A stretch of DNA of 64,000 nt, taken from assembly GCF_000332645.1 (NCBI RefSeq), contig NZ_AMXN01000001.1:186001-250000 (forward strand), given 5' to 3'. The notes under the pieces are model-generated. The model made no database searches. It was not told the DNA's origin and was given only the letters and a program-made list of their open reading frames with translations. Shown here in pieces: positions 46,021 to 56,212 of the stretch (positions are counted from its first letter, which is position 1; every line of letters begins with the position of its first letter). This stretch comes from Bacillus inaquosorum KCTC 13429 (GTDB taxonomy: Bacteria; Bacillota; Bacilli; Bacillales; Bacillaceae). The position numbers and the translations under genes were made by a program.

Positions 46021-46794
46021 ATGCAAACGAAACCCATTAATCAATTAGATTTTGTAGACAGTGAACTGACTTCATTTGTATCACATTTAGAAACGTCATA
46101 TTTGGATCAGAACAAAGGTGCGTTCATCGTAACAGCGAATCCTGAAATCGGATTTGAAGCGATGCAGAATCCGCGTTATGAAGCGGTTCTTTCGTCTGCT
46201 GATTTTATTTTGCCGGATGGCATTGGTGTTGTATTGGTTTCCAAAATGATTGGAAAACCTCTTCAATCCAGAATCGCCGGTTATGATTTGTTTACGTCTC
46301 TGCTTGAGAAAGCCGATCAAAAGAAAAAACGGGTTTTCTTTTACGGTGCGGCTAAGCATGTGATTGCGGAAACAATTGAGCGAGTTAAACGTGATTTTCC
46401 CGGGATTGAAATTGCCGGATACTCTGACGGCTATGTGAAAGATCAGCGTGAGGTGGCAGACAAGATTGCGGCTGCAAATCCTGATATGGTATTTGTCGCG
46501 TTAGGTTATCCTAATCAGGAGTTCTTTATCCATAAATACCGACATTTATTCCCTCAGGCTGTTGCTGTAGGGCTTGGCGGAAGCTTTGATGTGTTCAGCG
46601 GCAATGTAAAAAGAGCGCCCTCATTTTTTATCCGTTTTCACCTTGAGTGGATGTACAGGCTGATCACAAACCCTGCACGCTGGAGAAGAATGCTGAGCAT
46701 TCCTAAGTATGTTACAGCCGTGCTGAAACATGAACGAGCTTCAGCAAAGCCGCAATATACAGGACAGGTCAAGGATCAATCACGCCATCTGTAA
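46021..46794 (+). CDS. tarA: TarA, N-acetylmannosamine transferase of the linkage unit
   Basis: TarA (257 residues) transfers ManNAc from UDP-ManNAc to undecaprenyl-PP-GlcNAc, the TagO product. It is a WecG/TagA/CpsF family enzyme with TANPEIGFEAMQNP, ADFILPDGIGVVL and FVALGYPNQEFFIHK. The ATG at 46021 is chosen because AAGGAGGG lies 9 nt upstream; an ATG seven codons earlier would put that site inside the gene. It is the first gene of tarABIJKL. Confidence 0.95.
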   Translation: MQTKPINQLDFVDSELTSFVSHLETSYLDQNKGAFIVTANPEIGFEAMQNPRYEAVLSSADFILPDGIGVVLVSKMIGKPLQSRIAGYDLFTSLLEKADQKKKRVFFYGAAKHVIAETIERVKRDFPGIEIAGYSDGYVKDQREVADKIAAANPDMVFVALGYPNQEFFIHKYRHLFPQAVAVGLGGSFDVFSGNVKRAPSFFIRFHLEWMYRLITNPARWRRMLSIPKYVTAVLKHERASAKPQYTGQVKDQSRHL

Positions 46795-46889
46795 TCGGTC
46801 TAAAAGGAGCTATGGTATGTAATGAAATGTATGAATCTTTCCCTGCGCCTGCGGACAATCTGTGACAGCCATTTTGAGCTGATGACAGA

Positions 46890-48041
46890 GTGAAATCCTG
46901 GTTTGCGTTTTTTTATTATGTGTTCGTTAAAGTCATTGGCACATTGCTGTTTTGGGTCAAACCGGGAAGCCAAGTGACCCTTCTCGTTTCCTTTCCTGAT
47001 AATGCCCGAGCAATATTAAAGGAATATCAGAAGGGACACTATTCCTTTCCCATTCATGTGCTGCTTACCCAGCATGCCAAATCGCTGGAAAAGGAATTTC
47101 CTTCGCTTACTGTTTCAGTTATTAACGAAAAACACCCGCTTCATATATGTAAAGCGGTCTTTTCTATGCTGAGCAGCAAATCTGTGATTGTTGATAATTA
47201 TTTTGTTTTGACGACCGTTCTTACCAGCAGGCCTGATATCGAGTGTATCCAAGTTTGGCATGCGAACGGAGCGTTTAAGCGATTTGGGTTAAAGGATATC
47301 AACACACAGAACCGGTCACGGGCTGACGTAAGACGCTTTCGAAAAGTGTATGCTTCATTTGATCGGATTGTCGTCGGTTCTGAACATATGGCTGACATAT
47401 TCAAGGAATTTTTCGACATAAAAGGTGATACATTTCTTCGGTTTGGTGTGCCTTTAACCGATGCTTACTATGAGGCGCGGGAAAACAGCAATGACCTTAA
47501 AAGCAAATATCATCTGCCGGCAGAGAAAAAAATCATTCTGTATGCGCCGACCTTTAGGGACGACCGGTTCGAAAGCTTTTCGCTGCCGTTTACAGAAAAA
47601 CACTTGCAGCATGATTTAAAAGGAGAATATTTACTTGCAGTAAAACTTCATCCTGTTATGAAGCAATCTGCTGAATTACCTGAGGATAGTGCGTGGATAA
47701 AGGATGTTTCAGATCTCCCTCTTGCAGACCTTTTAAAAATGAGCGACCTGTTAATATCAGATTATTCTTCTGTCCCTTTTGAATTTGCGCTGCTGGACAA
47801 ACCCATTTTGTTTTATACGTATGATATGGAGGCTTACAACAGAACCCGCGGTTTAATTCAGCATTATACTGAGATGATACCCGGGGTGCCATGCCATGAT
47901 TCAGGAATGCTCTTGGACCAGCTGAAAGATATGGACAAGCTCCAATCTGAAGTGGAGCGCTTTTCACGCGAGTGGAATCTGTACTCGAGAGGGAATGCCA
48001 GTAAGCAGCTTTTAAGCTATGTACATGAGAAATCAAGCTGA
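46890..48041 (+). CDS. tarB: TarB, linkage-unit glycerophosphotransferase (primase)
   Basis: TarB (383 residues) adds the first glycerol phosphate from CDP-glycerol to the ManNAc-GlcNAc-PP-lipid at the membrane surface. It begins with GTG and a hydrophobic N-terminal helix. Family motifs are VWHANGAFKRFGL, FGVPLTDAYYE, ILYAPTFRDDRF and ISDYSSVPFEFALLDKPILFY. It is separated from tarA by 95 nt, within the same operon. Confidence 0.93.
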   Translation: MKSWFAFFYYVFVKVIGTLLFWVKPGSQVTLLVSFPDNARAILKEYQKGHYSFPIHVLLTQHAKSLEKEFPSLTVSVINEKHPLHICKAVFSMLSSKSVIVDNYFVLTTVLTSRPDIECIQVWHANGAFKRFGLKDINTQNRSRADVRRFRKVYASFDRIVVGSEHMADIFKEFFDIKGDTFLRFGVPLTDAYYEARENSNDLKSKYHLPAEKKIILYAPTFRDDRFESFSLPFTEKHLQHDLKGEYLLAVKLHPVMKQSAELPEDSAWIKDVSDLPLADLLKMSDLLISDYSSVPFEFALLDKPILFYTYDMEAYNRTRGLIQHYTEMIPGVPCHDSGMLLDQLKDMDKLQSEVERFSREWNLYSRGNASKQLLSYVHEKSS

Positions 48042-48129
48042 TCTTTATATATAATAGAGATCGGTATTGCAAATAATATGAAAACCCTTTATAAAACATT
48101 ATGAGTTGTAGTAAGGAAGGAGTCATTTT

Positions 48130-48843
48130 ATGATTTATGCTGAGATTTTAGCCGGTGGAAAAGGTTCCCGCATGGGGAACGTCAATATGCCAAAACAGTT
48201 TTTGCCGTTAAATAAACGCCCAATTATCATTCATACGGTTGAAAAGTTTTTATTAAATGACCGTTTCGATAAGATTTTAATCGTTTCACCTAAAGAGTGG
48301 ATTAACCATACAAAAGACATTTTAAAGAAATTCATCGGGCAGGATGATCGCCTGATTGTTGTTGAAGGCGGCAGCGACCGTAATGAATCTATTATGAGCG
48401 GCATCCGCTATATTGAAAAAGAATTCGGCATTCAGGATGATGACGTGATCATCACTCATGATTCTGTGCGTCCTTTTCTGACTCATCGCATTATCGACGA
48501 AAACATTGATGCTGTTCTTCAATACGGCGCGGTCGATACTGTTATCTCAGCCATTGATACGATTATTGCTTCAGAAGACCAGGAATTTATTTCTGATATT
48601 CCTGTCCGCGATAACATGTATCAGGGGCAAACACCGCAAAGCTTCCGGATCAGCAAATTGGTCGAGCTTTATAATAAACTGTCCGATGAACAAAAAGCTG
48701 TCCTGACTGACGCTTGCAAGATCTGTTCGTTAGCAGGTGAAAAAGTGAAGCTGGTTCGCGGTGAAGTCTTTAATATTAAAGTAACGACACCATATGACTT
48801 AAAAGTGGCTAATGCCATTTTACAGGAGCGAATTTCACAATGA
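48130..48843 (+). CDS. tarI: TarI, ribitol-5-phosphate cytidylyltransferase
   Basis: TarI (237 residues) makes CDP-ribitol from CTP and D-ribitol-5-phosphate. It is an IspD-like nucleotidyltransferase with [20 protein letters not shown] at the N-terminus and [18 protein letters not shown] near residue 100. AAGGAAGGAG precedes the ATG. The 3' end overlaps tarJ by 4 nt (ATGA), showing coupling. With tarJ it identifies this locus as ribitol type, unlike 168. Confidence 0.95.
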   Translation: MIYAEILAGGKGSRMGNVNMPKQFLPLNKRPIIIHTVEKFLLNDRFDKILIVSPKEWINHTKDILKKFIGQDDRLIVVEGGSDRNESIMSGIRYIEKEFGIQDDDVIITHDSVRPFLTHRIIDENIDAVLQYGAVDTVISAIDTIIASEDQEFISDIPVRDNMYQGQTPQSFRISKLVELYNKLSDEQKAVLTDACKICSLAGEKVKLVRGEVFNIKVTTPYDLKVANAILQERISQ

Positions 48844-49865
48844 TTAATCAAACGTATCGTTTAGTTTCTGCCCGACAATTTGAAGTGACGTATAAAGATA
48901 AAGTTGTCCATTCAGATAAGGTCGTCGTCCGTCCTACCCATTTATCGATCTGTGCTGCCGACCAGCGCTATTATACTGGCTCACGGGGCAAAGAAGCGAT
49001 GGATAAAAAACTGCCGATGGCTCTGATTCATGAAGGAATCGGGAAAGTCATGTTTGATCCGACAGGCACATTTAAAGTCGGAACACGGGTTGTTATGGTT
49101 CCGAATACACCAGTTGAAGAGCATGAAGTCATTGCGGAGAATTACCTGCGTTCCAGTAGATTCCGTTCAAGCGGCTATGATGGATTTATGCAGGATTACA
49201 TGTTCATGGCGCCGGATCGGCTCGTTGAACTTCCGGACAGCATTAATCCGCATGTCGCAGCCTTTACTGAGCTTATTACGATTGCAGTTCACGCGCTTTC
49301 CCGCTTTGAGCGAATGGCACACAAGAAGCGCGACACATTCGGTGTCTGGGGAGACGGAAATCTCGGATTTATCATGACGCTTCTCCTGAAGAAGAAATAT
49401 CCGGACAGCAAAGTGTTTATCTTCGGAAAAACACCTTACAAGCTTGATCATTTTTCTTTTGTTGATGCAGCTTATCAAATTAACGACATTCCTGAGGATG
49501 TCAGAATCGATCATGCCTTTGAATGTGTAGGCGGACGCGGCAGTGAAAGCGCAATTGAGCAGATCATTGCCCATGTTCATCCTGAAGCGTGTGTAGCGCT
49601 CTTAGGCGTATCTGAATACCCTGTTGAAATTGAAACGAGAATGGTGCTTGAAAAAGGAATTACGCTGATCGGCAGCAGCCGCAGCGGACGCGAGGATTTT
49701 GCCCGTACTGTGGACTTTTTAGCTCAATACCCTGAAGTCGTTGATTATTTAGAAACATTAGTAGGCGGACGCTTCCCGGTACGCAGTATTGAGGAAATTA
49801 CAAACGCGTTTGAAGCAGATTTGACTTCATCTTGGGGAAAAACTGTTATCGAATGGGAAATTTAA
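48840..49865 (+). CDS. tarJ: TarJ, ribulose-5-phosphate reductase
   Basis: TarJ (341 residues) reduces D-ribulose-5-phosphate to D-ribitol-5-phosphate with NADPH; it acts as a complex with TarI. It is a zinc-dependent medium-chain dehydrogenase-like protein. The segment [18 protein letters not shown] has the first zinc-site Cys, and [21 protein letters not shown] is the cofactor-binding motif. It is coupled to tarI and followed 3 nt later by tarK. Confidence 0.94.
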   Translation: MINQTYRLVSARQFEVTYKDKVVHSDKVVVRPTHLSICAADQRYYTGSRGKEAMDKKLPMALIHEGIGKVMFDPTGTFKVGTRVVMVPNTPVEEHEVIAENYLRSSRFRSSGYDGFMQDYMFMAPDRLVELPDSINPHVAAFTELITIAVHALSRFERMAHKKRDTFGVWGDGNLGFIMTLLLKKKYPDSKVFIFGKTPYKLDHFSFVDAAYQINDIPEDVRIDHAFECVGGRGSESAIEQIIAHVHPEACVALLGVSEYPVEIETRMVLEKGITLIGSSRSGREDFARTVDFLAQYPEVVDYLETLVGGRFPVRSIEEITNAFEADLTSSWGKTVIEWEI

Positions 49866-49868
49866 ACA

Positions 49869-51038
49869 GTGAAAACATTCCTTACACGAATCGTAAAAGG
49901 AGTATTCGGCACTGCTTATAAACTATTGAGCGCTTTATTACCAGTACAGCACAACAAAGTTGTCATAGCTTCCTATCGTGAGGATCATTTAAGTGATAAT
50001 TTTAAAGATGTCTATGAAAAGCTGAAGCAAGATCCGTCTCTTCGCATCACCCTGCTTTTCCGCAAGATGGATAAGGGATTGATCGGACGAGCTGCATATT
50101 TGCTTCATCTTTTCAGCTCGTTATATCACCTTGCCACGTGCCGTGTGCTTTTGTTGGATGATTATTATTTTCCTTTGTATGTTGTGCCAAAACGCAAGGA
50201 AACTGTCGCCATCCAGCTTTGGCATGCTTGCGGCGCGTTTAAAAAATTCGGCTACAGCATAGTGAACAAGCCGTTCGGCCCATCTTCTGATTATCTGAAG
50301 ATTGTTCCCGTGCATTCTAACTATGATTATGCGATTGTCAGTGCACCCGCTGCCGTGCCGCATTTTGCCGAAGCTTTTCAAATGGAGGAAAAGCAGATTT
50401 TGCCGCTCGGCATTCCAAGGACGGATTATTTTTATCATAAGGAACATATTCGCACTGTACTGGATGAGTTTCATCGGGCTTATCCTGAACTTAAGCATAA
50501 GAAAAAGCTTTTGTATGCTCCTACTTTTCGAGGCAGCGGACATCATCAAGAGGGTGACGCTACCCCGCTTGATCTGCTACAATTAAAATCGGCGCTAAAA
50601 CTTAAAGATTATGTCGTGATGCTCCATCTTCATCCGTATATGCGCAAGCATGCGCACACGGAAGAGGATGATTTTGTGCTGGATTTAACCGATTCGTACT
50701 CTTTGTACGATCTGATGGCAATCTCCGATGGGCTGATAACCGATTATTCTTCAGTCATTTTCGAATACAGCCTGCTGAAACGTCCGATGTATTTTTACTG
50801 CCCGGATTTAGAAGACTACTTGGAAGAACGTGATTTCTACTATCCGTTTGAATCGTTTGTACCCGGGCCGATTTCTAAGGATGTTCCATCGCTTGTACAC
50901 GATATCGAGAGTGATCACGAGGCTGATAAAAAGCGGATTGAAGCATTTTCACAGACATTTATTACCCATCAAGACGGCAAATCTTCAGAGCGGGTAGCCG
51001 ATTTTATTTCATCATTTTTAACATCTGGTGCCGATTAG
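49869..51038 (+). CDS. tarK: TarK, ribitolphosphotransferase (primase)
   Basis: TarK (389 residues) is a CDP-ribitol-using transferase of the TagF/TarL superfamily, thought in W23 to add the first ribitol phosphate. Motifs are QLWHACGAFKKFGYS, LGIPRTDYFYH, LLYAPTFRGSGH and ITDYSSVIFEYSLLKRPMYFY. It begins with GTG 3 nt after tarJ. It lacks the N-terminal domain of about 230 residues present in TarL. Confidence 0.9.
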   Translation: MKTFLTRIVKGVFGTAYKLLSALLPVQHNKVVIASYREDHLSDNFKDVYEKLKQDPSLRITLLFRKMDKGLIGRAAYLLHLFSSLYHLATCRVLLLDDYYFPLYVVPKRKETVAIQLWHACGAFKKFGYSIVNKPFGPSSDYLKIVPVHSNYDYAIVSAPAAVPHFAEAFQMEEKQILPLGIPRTDYFYHKEHIRTVLDEFHRAYPELKHKKKLLYAPTFRGSGHHQEGDATPLDLLQLKSALKLKDYVVMLHLHPYMRKHAHTEEDDFVLDLTDSYSLYDLMAISDGLITDYSSVIFEYSLLKRPMYFYCPDLEDYLEERDFYYPFESFVPGPISKDVPSLVHDIESDHEADKKRIEAFSQTFITHQDGKSSERVADFISSFLTSGAD

Positions 51039-51056
51039 GAGAAAGTGAGGTACAAA

Positions 51057-52916
51057 GTGAAGCTGGCCAGAAAGATTAAGAACAGACTTTTCAGATCAAA
51101 AAAGAAAACGAAAAAAGAAAATTCAGCTGTCATTGTCCATCCGACAGATAACAGGGTTTTTTCTCTTTTCGATAAAACCAAGCGAATTGAAGAAAACCAG
51201 CAAGTCCCTGTCAGAAAAATTTCTGAGTTTTCTTGGAATGGATCAATTCTTAAAATTGCGGGTTATATGTATATCAAGGGCCTGCCGCTTCAAAAAGAGG
51301 ATCAGGTTCGTAAACGTTTATTATTGGTGAACAACGGTGTTTTATTTACAGCTGTTTCACTGCGGGATGTTCCGGTAGATCTGCTGTCAATTGATACTTC
51401 AAATGTGCCTGGGGCCTATAAGTGGGCAGGATTTTCACAGCAAATTAACTTTTCTAAGCTGATGAATGACAAGCCTCTTCCGCAGGGCGAGTATAAATTG
51501 TTTCTCGAAATTGAAGCTGTAGATGACCAAAATGTAAAACACCAGGAAGTGCATACGGTCGGAAACGTCAGCAATTTCCTCTCTAATGATGTGTATGCCA
51601 CAAAGATGGAATTTCATTCTGCTAAAAAGCTGATGAAGTTCAATTTGATCGTTAACTATGATGAGGGCGAAAAGACCATTAACTTGTCTTGCAATAAACT
51701 GCAGGAAATTGATCCGAGCCTTTTGGAGCTGGATACTGGGAAAGAAGCAAACCGCTTTTTGCGCAAGCTGAATACGAGCTTGTTCCATTTTGCTTATGAT
51801 GTGTTCCGTCTGCTGCCGATTAAGTCCAATAAGATCGTCTTTGCCTCTGACAGCCGGCTTGATATGACAGGAAACTTCGAGTTTGTTTATGAAGAACTGC
51901 TGAAGCGCGAAGAAAACTTTGATTTCAAATTTTTCTTAAAGAGCAGTATTCGAGATAGAAAAAGCCTGTCTGAACTGATGTCTATGGCTTATCATTTTGC
52001 GACAAGCAAAATCATTTTTATTGATGATTTTTATCCGATTATTTATCCGTTGAAAATCCGTAAAAATGCTGACCTTGTCCAACTGTGGCATGCTGTCGGC
52101 GCCTTTAAGACATTCGGCTACAGCCGAATCGGGCTGCCCGGAGGACCGTCGCCGCATTCGAAAAACCATAGAAACTATACGAAGGTTATTGTCAGCTCTG
52201 AAAATATACGAAAGCACTATGCAGAGGGCTTCGGTGTAGACATTGAGAACGTCATCGCCACTGGCGTACCGCGAACAGACTTTTTCTTTGATGAAGCGAA
52301 GAAGGCATTTGTGAAAAAACGTCTTTATACGGAATATCCGTTTCTTAAGGACAAGAAGGTTATTCTTTTTGCACCTACCTTCCGCGGAAACGGTCAGCAA
52401 TCAGCTCACTATCCTTTTGAAGTGCTTGATTTTGACCGTCTGTATCGTGAGTTAAAGGATGAATATATCTTCTTATTTAAGATTCATCCGTTTGTACGAA
52501 ACGATGCCAATATCCCTTATCAGTACAGCGATTTCTTTTATGATTTCTCTTCTTTCAGGGAAATTAACGAGCTATTGCTAGTAACAGATGTTCTGATTAC
52601 GGATTACTCTTCTGTGTGCTTTGAGTATGCTTTATTAAATAAACCGATGATCTTCTTCAGCTATGATGTAGATGATTATATTCGCAAACGTGATTTCTAT
52701 TACGATTACTTTGACTTTATTCCTGGTCCGCTTGCGAAAACGTCAGATCAAATGATTTCGATCATTAAAGAAGAGAAGTATAACTTTGAGCAAATAGATT
52801 CATTTGTTCATTATTTCTTCGATGATCTTGACGGAAAAGCAAGTGAACGTGTAGTCGATCAGATTGTCTTCCCTCAGGAAGAGGAGCCGTTAGACGATAA
52901 AGTCCTTAAAAGATAA
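51057..52916 (+). CDS. tarL: TarL, ribitolphosphate polymerase
   Basis: TarL (about 619 residues) builds the poly(ribitol phosphate) chain from CDP-ribitol. An N-terminal beta-rich domain (about 1-230) precedes the transferase domain with QLWHAVGAFKTFGYSRIG, GVPRTDFFF, LFAPTFRGNGQ and ITDYSSVCFEYALLNKPM. GTG at 51057 is preferred for its spacing to GAGG; GTG at 51045 is the alternative, with AGGAG only 3 nt away. It is the last gene of the operon, with a strong terminator. Confidence 0.92.
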   Translation: MKLARKIKNRLFRSKKKTKKENSAVIVHPTDNRVFSLFDKTKRIEENQQVPVRKISEFSWNGSILKIAGYMYIKGLPLQKEDQVRKRLLLVNNGVLFTAVSLRDVPVDLLSIDTSNVPGAYKWAGFSQQINFSKLMNDKPLPQGEYKLFLEIEAVDDQNVKHQEVHTVGNVSNFLSNDVYATKMEFHSAKKLMKFNLIVNYDEGEKTINLSCNKLQEIDPSLLELDTGKEANRFLRKLNTSLFHFAYDVFRLLPIKSNKIVFASDSRLDMTGNFEFVYEELLKREENFDFKFFLKSSIRDRKSLSELMSMAYHFATSKIIFIDDFYPIIYPLKIRKNADLVQLWHAVGAFKTFGYSRIGLPGGPSPHSKNHRNYTKVIVSSENIRKHYAEGFGVDIENVIATGVPRTDFFFDEAKKAFVKKRLYTEYPFLKDKKVILFAPTFRGNGQQSAHYPFEVLDFDRLYRELKDEYIFLFKIHPFVRNDANIPYQYSDFFYDFSSFREINELLLVTDVLITDYSSVCFEYALLNKPMIFFSYDVDDYIRKRDFYYDYFDFIPGPLAKTSDQMISIIKEEKYNFEQIDSFVHYFFDDLDGKASERVVDQIVFPQEEEPLDDKVLKR

Positions 52917-52920
52917 ATGA

Positions 52921-52954
52921 AAAACACCTTTTGCAGCTGCAAAAGGTGTTTTTT
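52921..52954 (+). terminator. tarABIJKL terminator
   Basis: AAAACACCTTTTGCA and TGCAAAAGGTGTTTT form a perfect stem around GC and are followed by further T. It lies 4 nt after the tarL stop codon. Confidence 0.9.
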
Positions 52955-53132
52955 ATTTATCAATATATTGGTGATATTTAATTACAACCTGTTCATATAT
53001 TGAAGGTTAAAGTTTCTTTCAGTTTGTTTCTCCTTAATTCAACTAATTATCTGTTATGAAACAGATAGATCCAACTTACAATAATATACGCTAGATTTTG
53101 TTCCAATTATCTTAACTTTTACTGATCACAGT

Positions 53133-53984
53133 TTAAGAACTATACATTGCCTTATGAATGATTTCCATTGTTTTTTGTTTATTTAAGGGATTGTGTCCAA
53201 GTTCAGTGTCATAATATAAGTGAAGTTCAATTTCTTTATCAGCTGTAAGGTGCGTCAAAGTTTTTTCACTCTTAATGGAATTAAGAAAAGGTAAAAGTTG
53301 TGTTTCCAGGTCAAAACTACAAGCATAATTTTGGTAGTAGAAAATTCTAGGAACATGCTTTAACTTTTGAAAAAATGCACATACATTTAATCTATACCGA
53401 AACTGGTTAATCATCTCATCTTTATTTTCATTAGGATAAAGAGTTTCAAATAGTCTGTCTACATGTGATTGATAAAATGAACAAACATCAGTTTGTGGGT
53501 TGTTAACGATAGCATTAGCCCTAAGAAAGCTCGCAAGAATTAACGACATAAATCCTCCTGCTGAGCTACCATAAAAGAATATATCATTCGAGTTAACTTT
53601 GATCTTATAAGCAAGTTCTCTTATTATATTTGTAATTGTAGCTAAATAGAAATGATTTTTTGTTCCCTGGCCCCAGCCTATTGATAACTTCGGATTTAAA
53701 TAGAGTGTCGGATCATTAAAATAAAGAACAGAATGATTGAACTCTGTCATCCATGTATATCTTTGAAAGATTGGAGGTTTTAGTTTTTCATTGTCATATG
53801 CTCCTGATCCTAAAATGAGCAATTTATTTTGATTTAGTCTTATATTGATCAAAAACTCAAACGGCACTCCGTCTTCAGTTATAACACATAGCAAGTAGGG
53901 TTCTTCAATTCTCAGTTTGTATTCCTTTAAATCGATAAATTTTACAGTCTCTTTTTTTAACTGATTTATTTCCAATCGAATCAC
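53133..53984 (-). CDS. alpha/beta-hydrolase (Asp2-like) protein of the accessory island
   Basis: I recognise only the fold. The 283-residue protein has a nucleophile elbow FYGSSAGGFMSLILAS (Ser near residue 142), an oxyanion-type segment LLILGSGAYDNEK and a possible catalytic His in TELGHNPLNK near the C-terminus. The N-terminal 60 residues are beta-rich. Similar modules occur beside surface-glycan genes (Asp2-type, XcbB-type). No signal peptide is seen, so it is probably cytoplasmic. GTG at 53984 is given; TTG at 53975 with AAGGTG 6 nt upstream may be the real start. It could remove or add an acyl group on a wall polymer; that is inference. Confidence 0.6.
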   Translation of the reverse strand: MIRLEINQLKKETVKFIDLKEYKLRIEEPYLLCVITEDGVPFEFLINIRLNQNKLLILGSGAYDNEKLKPPIFQRYTWMTEFNHSVLYFNDPTLYLNPKLSIGWGQGTKNHFYLATITNIIRELAYKIKVNSNDIFFYGSSAGGFMSLILASFLRANAIVNNPQTDVCSFYQSHVDRLFETLYPNENKDEMINQFRYRLNVCAFFQKLKHVPRIFYYQNYACSFDLETQLLPFLNSIKSEKTLTHLTADKEIELHLYYDTELGHNPLNKQKTMEIIHKAMYSS

Positions 53985-54001
53985 CTTGCTTTTTCATAAT
54001 A

Positions 54002-54030
54002 AACAAAACCCAGAAACAATGTTTCTGGAT
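54002..54030 (-). terminator. terminator of the lytD paralogue
   Basis: CCAGAAAC and GTTTCTGG pair around a 3-nt loop, followed on the minus strand by GTTTTGTTTATT, 12 nt after the stop codon. Confidence 0.75.
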
Positions 54031-54041
54031 TTTGAAGCCTT

Positions 54042-56174
54042 TTATTTGTATTTCGGAATATCATAATACAATGTATAGTTATCGAGCAGAGTATATAAAC
54101 TATACATTCTGTTAACTTGTTTGTAAGCCCAACCAATATCTGTAGCATATTGATGGCTCACTGTCGGCTCCCATCTCATTTTATAGAGTGTATCTTGATG
54201 ATAAGTTGAATTGTGTATATAGCTTGAGCCTATAAATTTTGCTCCGCCTAAAATCGCAGCTTCAGGCGTAAACCAGCCTTGATTATATGCATATTGAGCG
54301 CCCTTAGTAACTGCATCTCCATCGTAAGCGCCAATTCCATACATATTATAAACTTTTTTGCCATTGTACATCACACCATTGGCTAACTCTGATGAACCAT
54401 TTCCAGTTTCCAATAAAGCATGTGATATGAGATATAATTCATTGATATTATTAGCTTCAGCAGCTTTAATAAATGATTCGCCTTTACCTTCCAGGATTCC
54501 TTTTCCCTTCAGGATTTTATTGTTAACTTCTGAAGCTGAAATCCCTGCATATTGAGATAACTTTAAAAATTGGAAATAATACTTACTATTAATTGAGAAA
54601 TTCTCTGGGTTAATATAATAAGCGACTTCTTCTCGGCTTGCTTTTCGCCACCCTAAATTTATCTTAGCCCAATTGCCTTCCTTGCTAATAATACTTACCT
54701 TATCACCTTTCTGGACTTGCCCTATTATATTGTCACTCTTCACTTCAGGAGATGATCTAATATTTAGATAATCAGCCGTTACTGTTGAAGTTGAAGTATT
54801 AATATATGAGAGCGAAACATACGCAGCTGAATCTGTTTGTGGATTTGCATTCATCTGCTTTGAAATCATATCAGAAAGTGTAAGATTGTAGTTGGTATAC
54901 ATTATTTGAGGACCATCTTTAATCTTAACAACTTCAGCATTTAATCCATAAGTATTAGTTAATTTATTGACCGCCGATGTAACATTTTCAATTCCTGTAA
55001 ACTCTTCATTTAGATTAAGCATATAGGTATCTTTTGATAAATTACTATAAGTAGCCCAAAGGTTTCTACTTTTGAAATATTCTAGTCCTTTATTTAAGTC
55101 AGCTTCTGTGTCTATAACATCAGAAGTAATTTTATAGCCTTTAATTGTTGTTTTTTGAGCATCAGCCCACCATTTATTGGCCTCAAAAAAACTCAGGGCT
55201 TTTTGAAGTTTTGTTTGATCACTGATTTTTTCAGTTGTGATTCTAAACTTATTTTCTCCCTGCACATCTGTTTTTTGTTTGGTAGCCCACCATTTATTGG
55301 ATTCAAAAAATGACAAACCTTTATTAATTATCTGGTCGTCCAATATAGGTGCTGAAATTAACCGATAAGATTGATTATTTATCTCTTTTTTAGCATACCA
55401 CCAGTTCTTTTTTCCAAAAAATGATTCAATGTCTGATAATTCATTTTCAGTAATATTACTGATCACCAACCTGTATGAACTTGAGTCGGGTATCTTCTCA
55501 TAAGAAATGTCAATACCAGTTTGACTTTTTGTTTCTTCCGCAGCCTTTTTAACAATATCTTCTGTAGAAAAGCCGCCAGATAGTATTGTATAAGTGATTT
55601 TTGAATCACCTATAGGTTCATAGCTTCCCTTAATGCTTGTTTCATTTTGAAACTTGCTTAAAACCTCTTTCATTCGCTGTTCACCCTGGAAACCACCTGA
55701 AACAATTCGATAATAATATTGCTTCTCTCCGGTTGATGTATAAGTCCCTTTTACTCCTGTTTGGGCTTGCAGCATCTCTAGTACTTGTTTTACTTTTGAT
55801 TCACCAATAAATCCACCTGTCGTCACTTGGTATATGGTTTGGACATTACCATTCTCAGAATAACTACCATTTATTCTAGTATTTTGCTCAAAATCATTTA
55901 ACACCTCTTTTACTTTACTCTCCCCGTAAAAGCCGCCTGTTATAATTTTATAGGCTTTAGCTGATTGACCTGTCAGTTTATAATTAGCATCCCAGCCGGT
56001 TTCGTTTTTAATGTTATTTGAAATTTCCTTGACTTTATCCTCACTAGTAAATTCATCTTTGATCGTTACTTTATATGTCGATGTGTCAGTATAAGCTAGT
56101 ACCCTTTCCATATTAAAACTCAATATTAGAAAGAATAAAATCACGAATGAAAAAAGGTATAAATACTTTCTCAT
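54042..56174 (-). CDS. LytD-like endo-beta-N-acetylglucosaminidase (second copy)
   Basis: The 710-residue protein has a signal peptide (about 1-28), about seven SPOR-like repeats of some 55-60 residues (30-420; recurrent GGFxGExKVKEVL), an SH3 domain (about 465-520, ADYLNIRSSPEV) and a C-terminal GH73-type glucosaminidase domain (about 530-710, LYLISHALLETGNGSSELANG with the likely catalytic Glu). LytD hydrolyses the GlcNAc-MurNAc bond in the wall. The last 200 residues are nearly collinear with the lytD copy at 62.8 kb. It is shorter than 168 LytD (880) because it has fewer repeats. It is AT-rich like its island. Confidence 0.88.
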   Translation of the reverse strand: MRKYLYLFSFVILFFLILSFNMERVLAYTDTSTYKVTIKDEFTSEDKVKEISNNIKNETGWDANYKLTGQSAKAYKIITGGFYGESKVKEVLNDFEQNTRINGSYSENGNVQTIYQVTTGGFIGESKVKQVLEMLQAQTGVKGTYTSTGEKQYYYRIVSGGFQGEQRMKEVLSKFQNETSIKGSYEPIGDSKITYTILSGGFSTEDIVKKAAEETKSQTGIDISYEKIPDSSSYRLVISNITENELSDIESFFGKKNWWYAKKEINNQSYRLISAPILDDQIINKGLSFFESNKWWATKQKTDVQGENKFRITTEKISDQTKLQKALSFFEANKWWADAQKTTIKGYKITSDVIDTEADLNKGLEYFKSRNLWATYSNLSKDTYMLNLNEEFTGIENVTSAVNKLTNTYGLNAEVVKIKDGPQIMYTNYNLTLSDMISKQMNANPQTDSAAYVSLSYINTSTSTVTADYLNIRSSPEVKSDNIIGQVQKGDKVSIISKEGNWAKINLGWRKASREEVAYYINPENFSINSKYYFQFLKLSQYAGISASEVNNKILKGKGILEGKGESFIKAAEANNINELYLISHALLETGNGSSELANGVMYNGKKVYNMYGIGAYDGDAVTKGAQYAYNQGWFTPEAAILGGAKFIGSSYIHNSTYHQDTLYKMRWEPTVSHQYATDIGWAYKQVNRMYSLYTLLDNYTLYYDIPKYK

Positions 56175-56212
56175 TGAATTACTACACCTTTCTATTTAAT
56201 ATCAATAATCTT

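Noticed and set aside
47656-48126. 156-codon minus-strand frame opposite the end of tarB
   Set aside because: It is antisense to conserved TarB motifs and overlaps the tarI ribosome site; composition is not protein-like.
51936-52400. 154-codon minus-strand frame opposite tarL
   Set aside because: Shadow of the conserved TarL transferase domain.
54042-56174. The second lytD as a pseudogene
   Set aside because: It has a complete frame, a signal peptide, all domains including the catalytic Glu segment, and its own terminator; only the repeat number differs.
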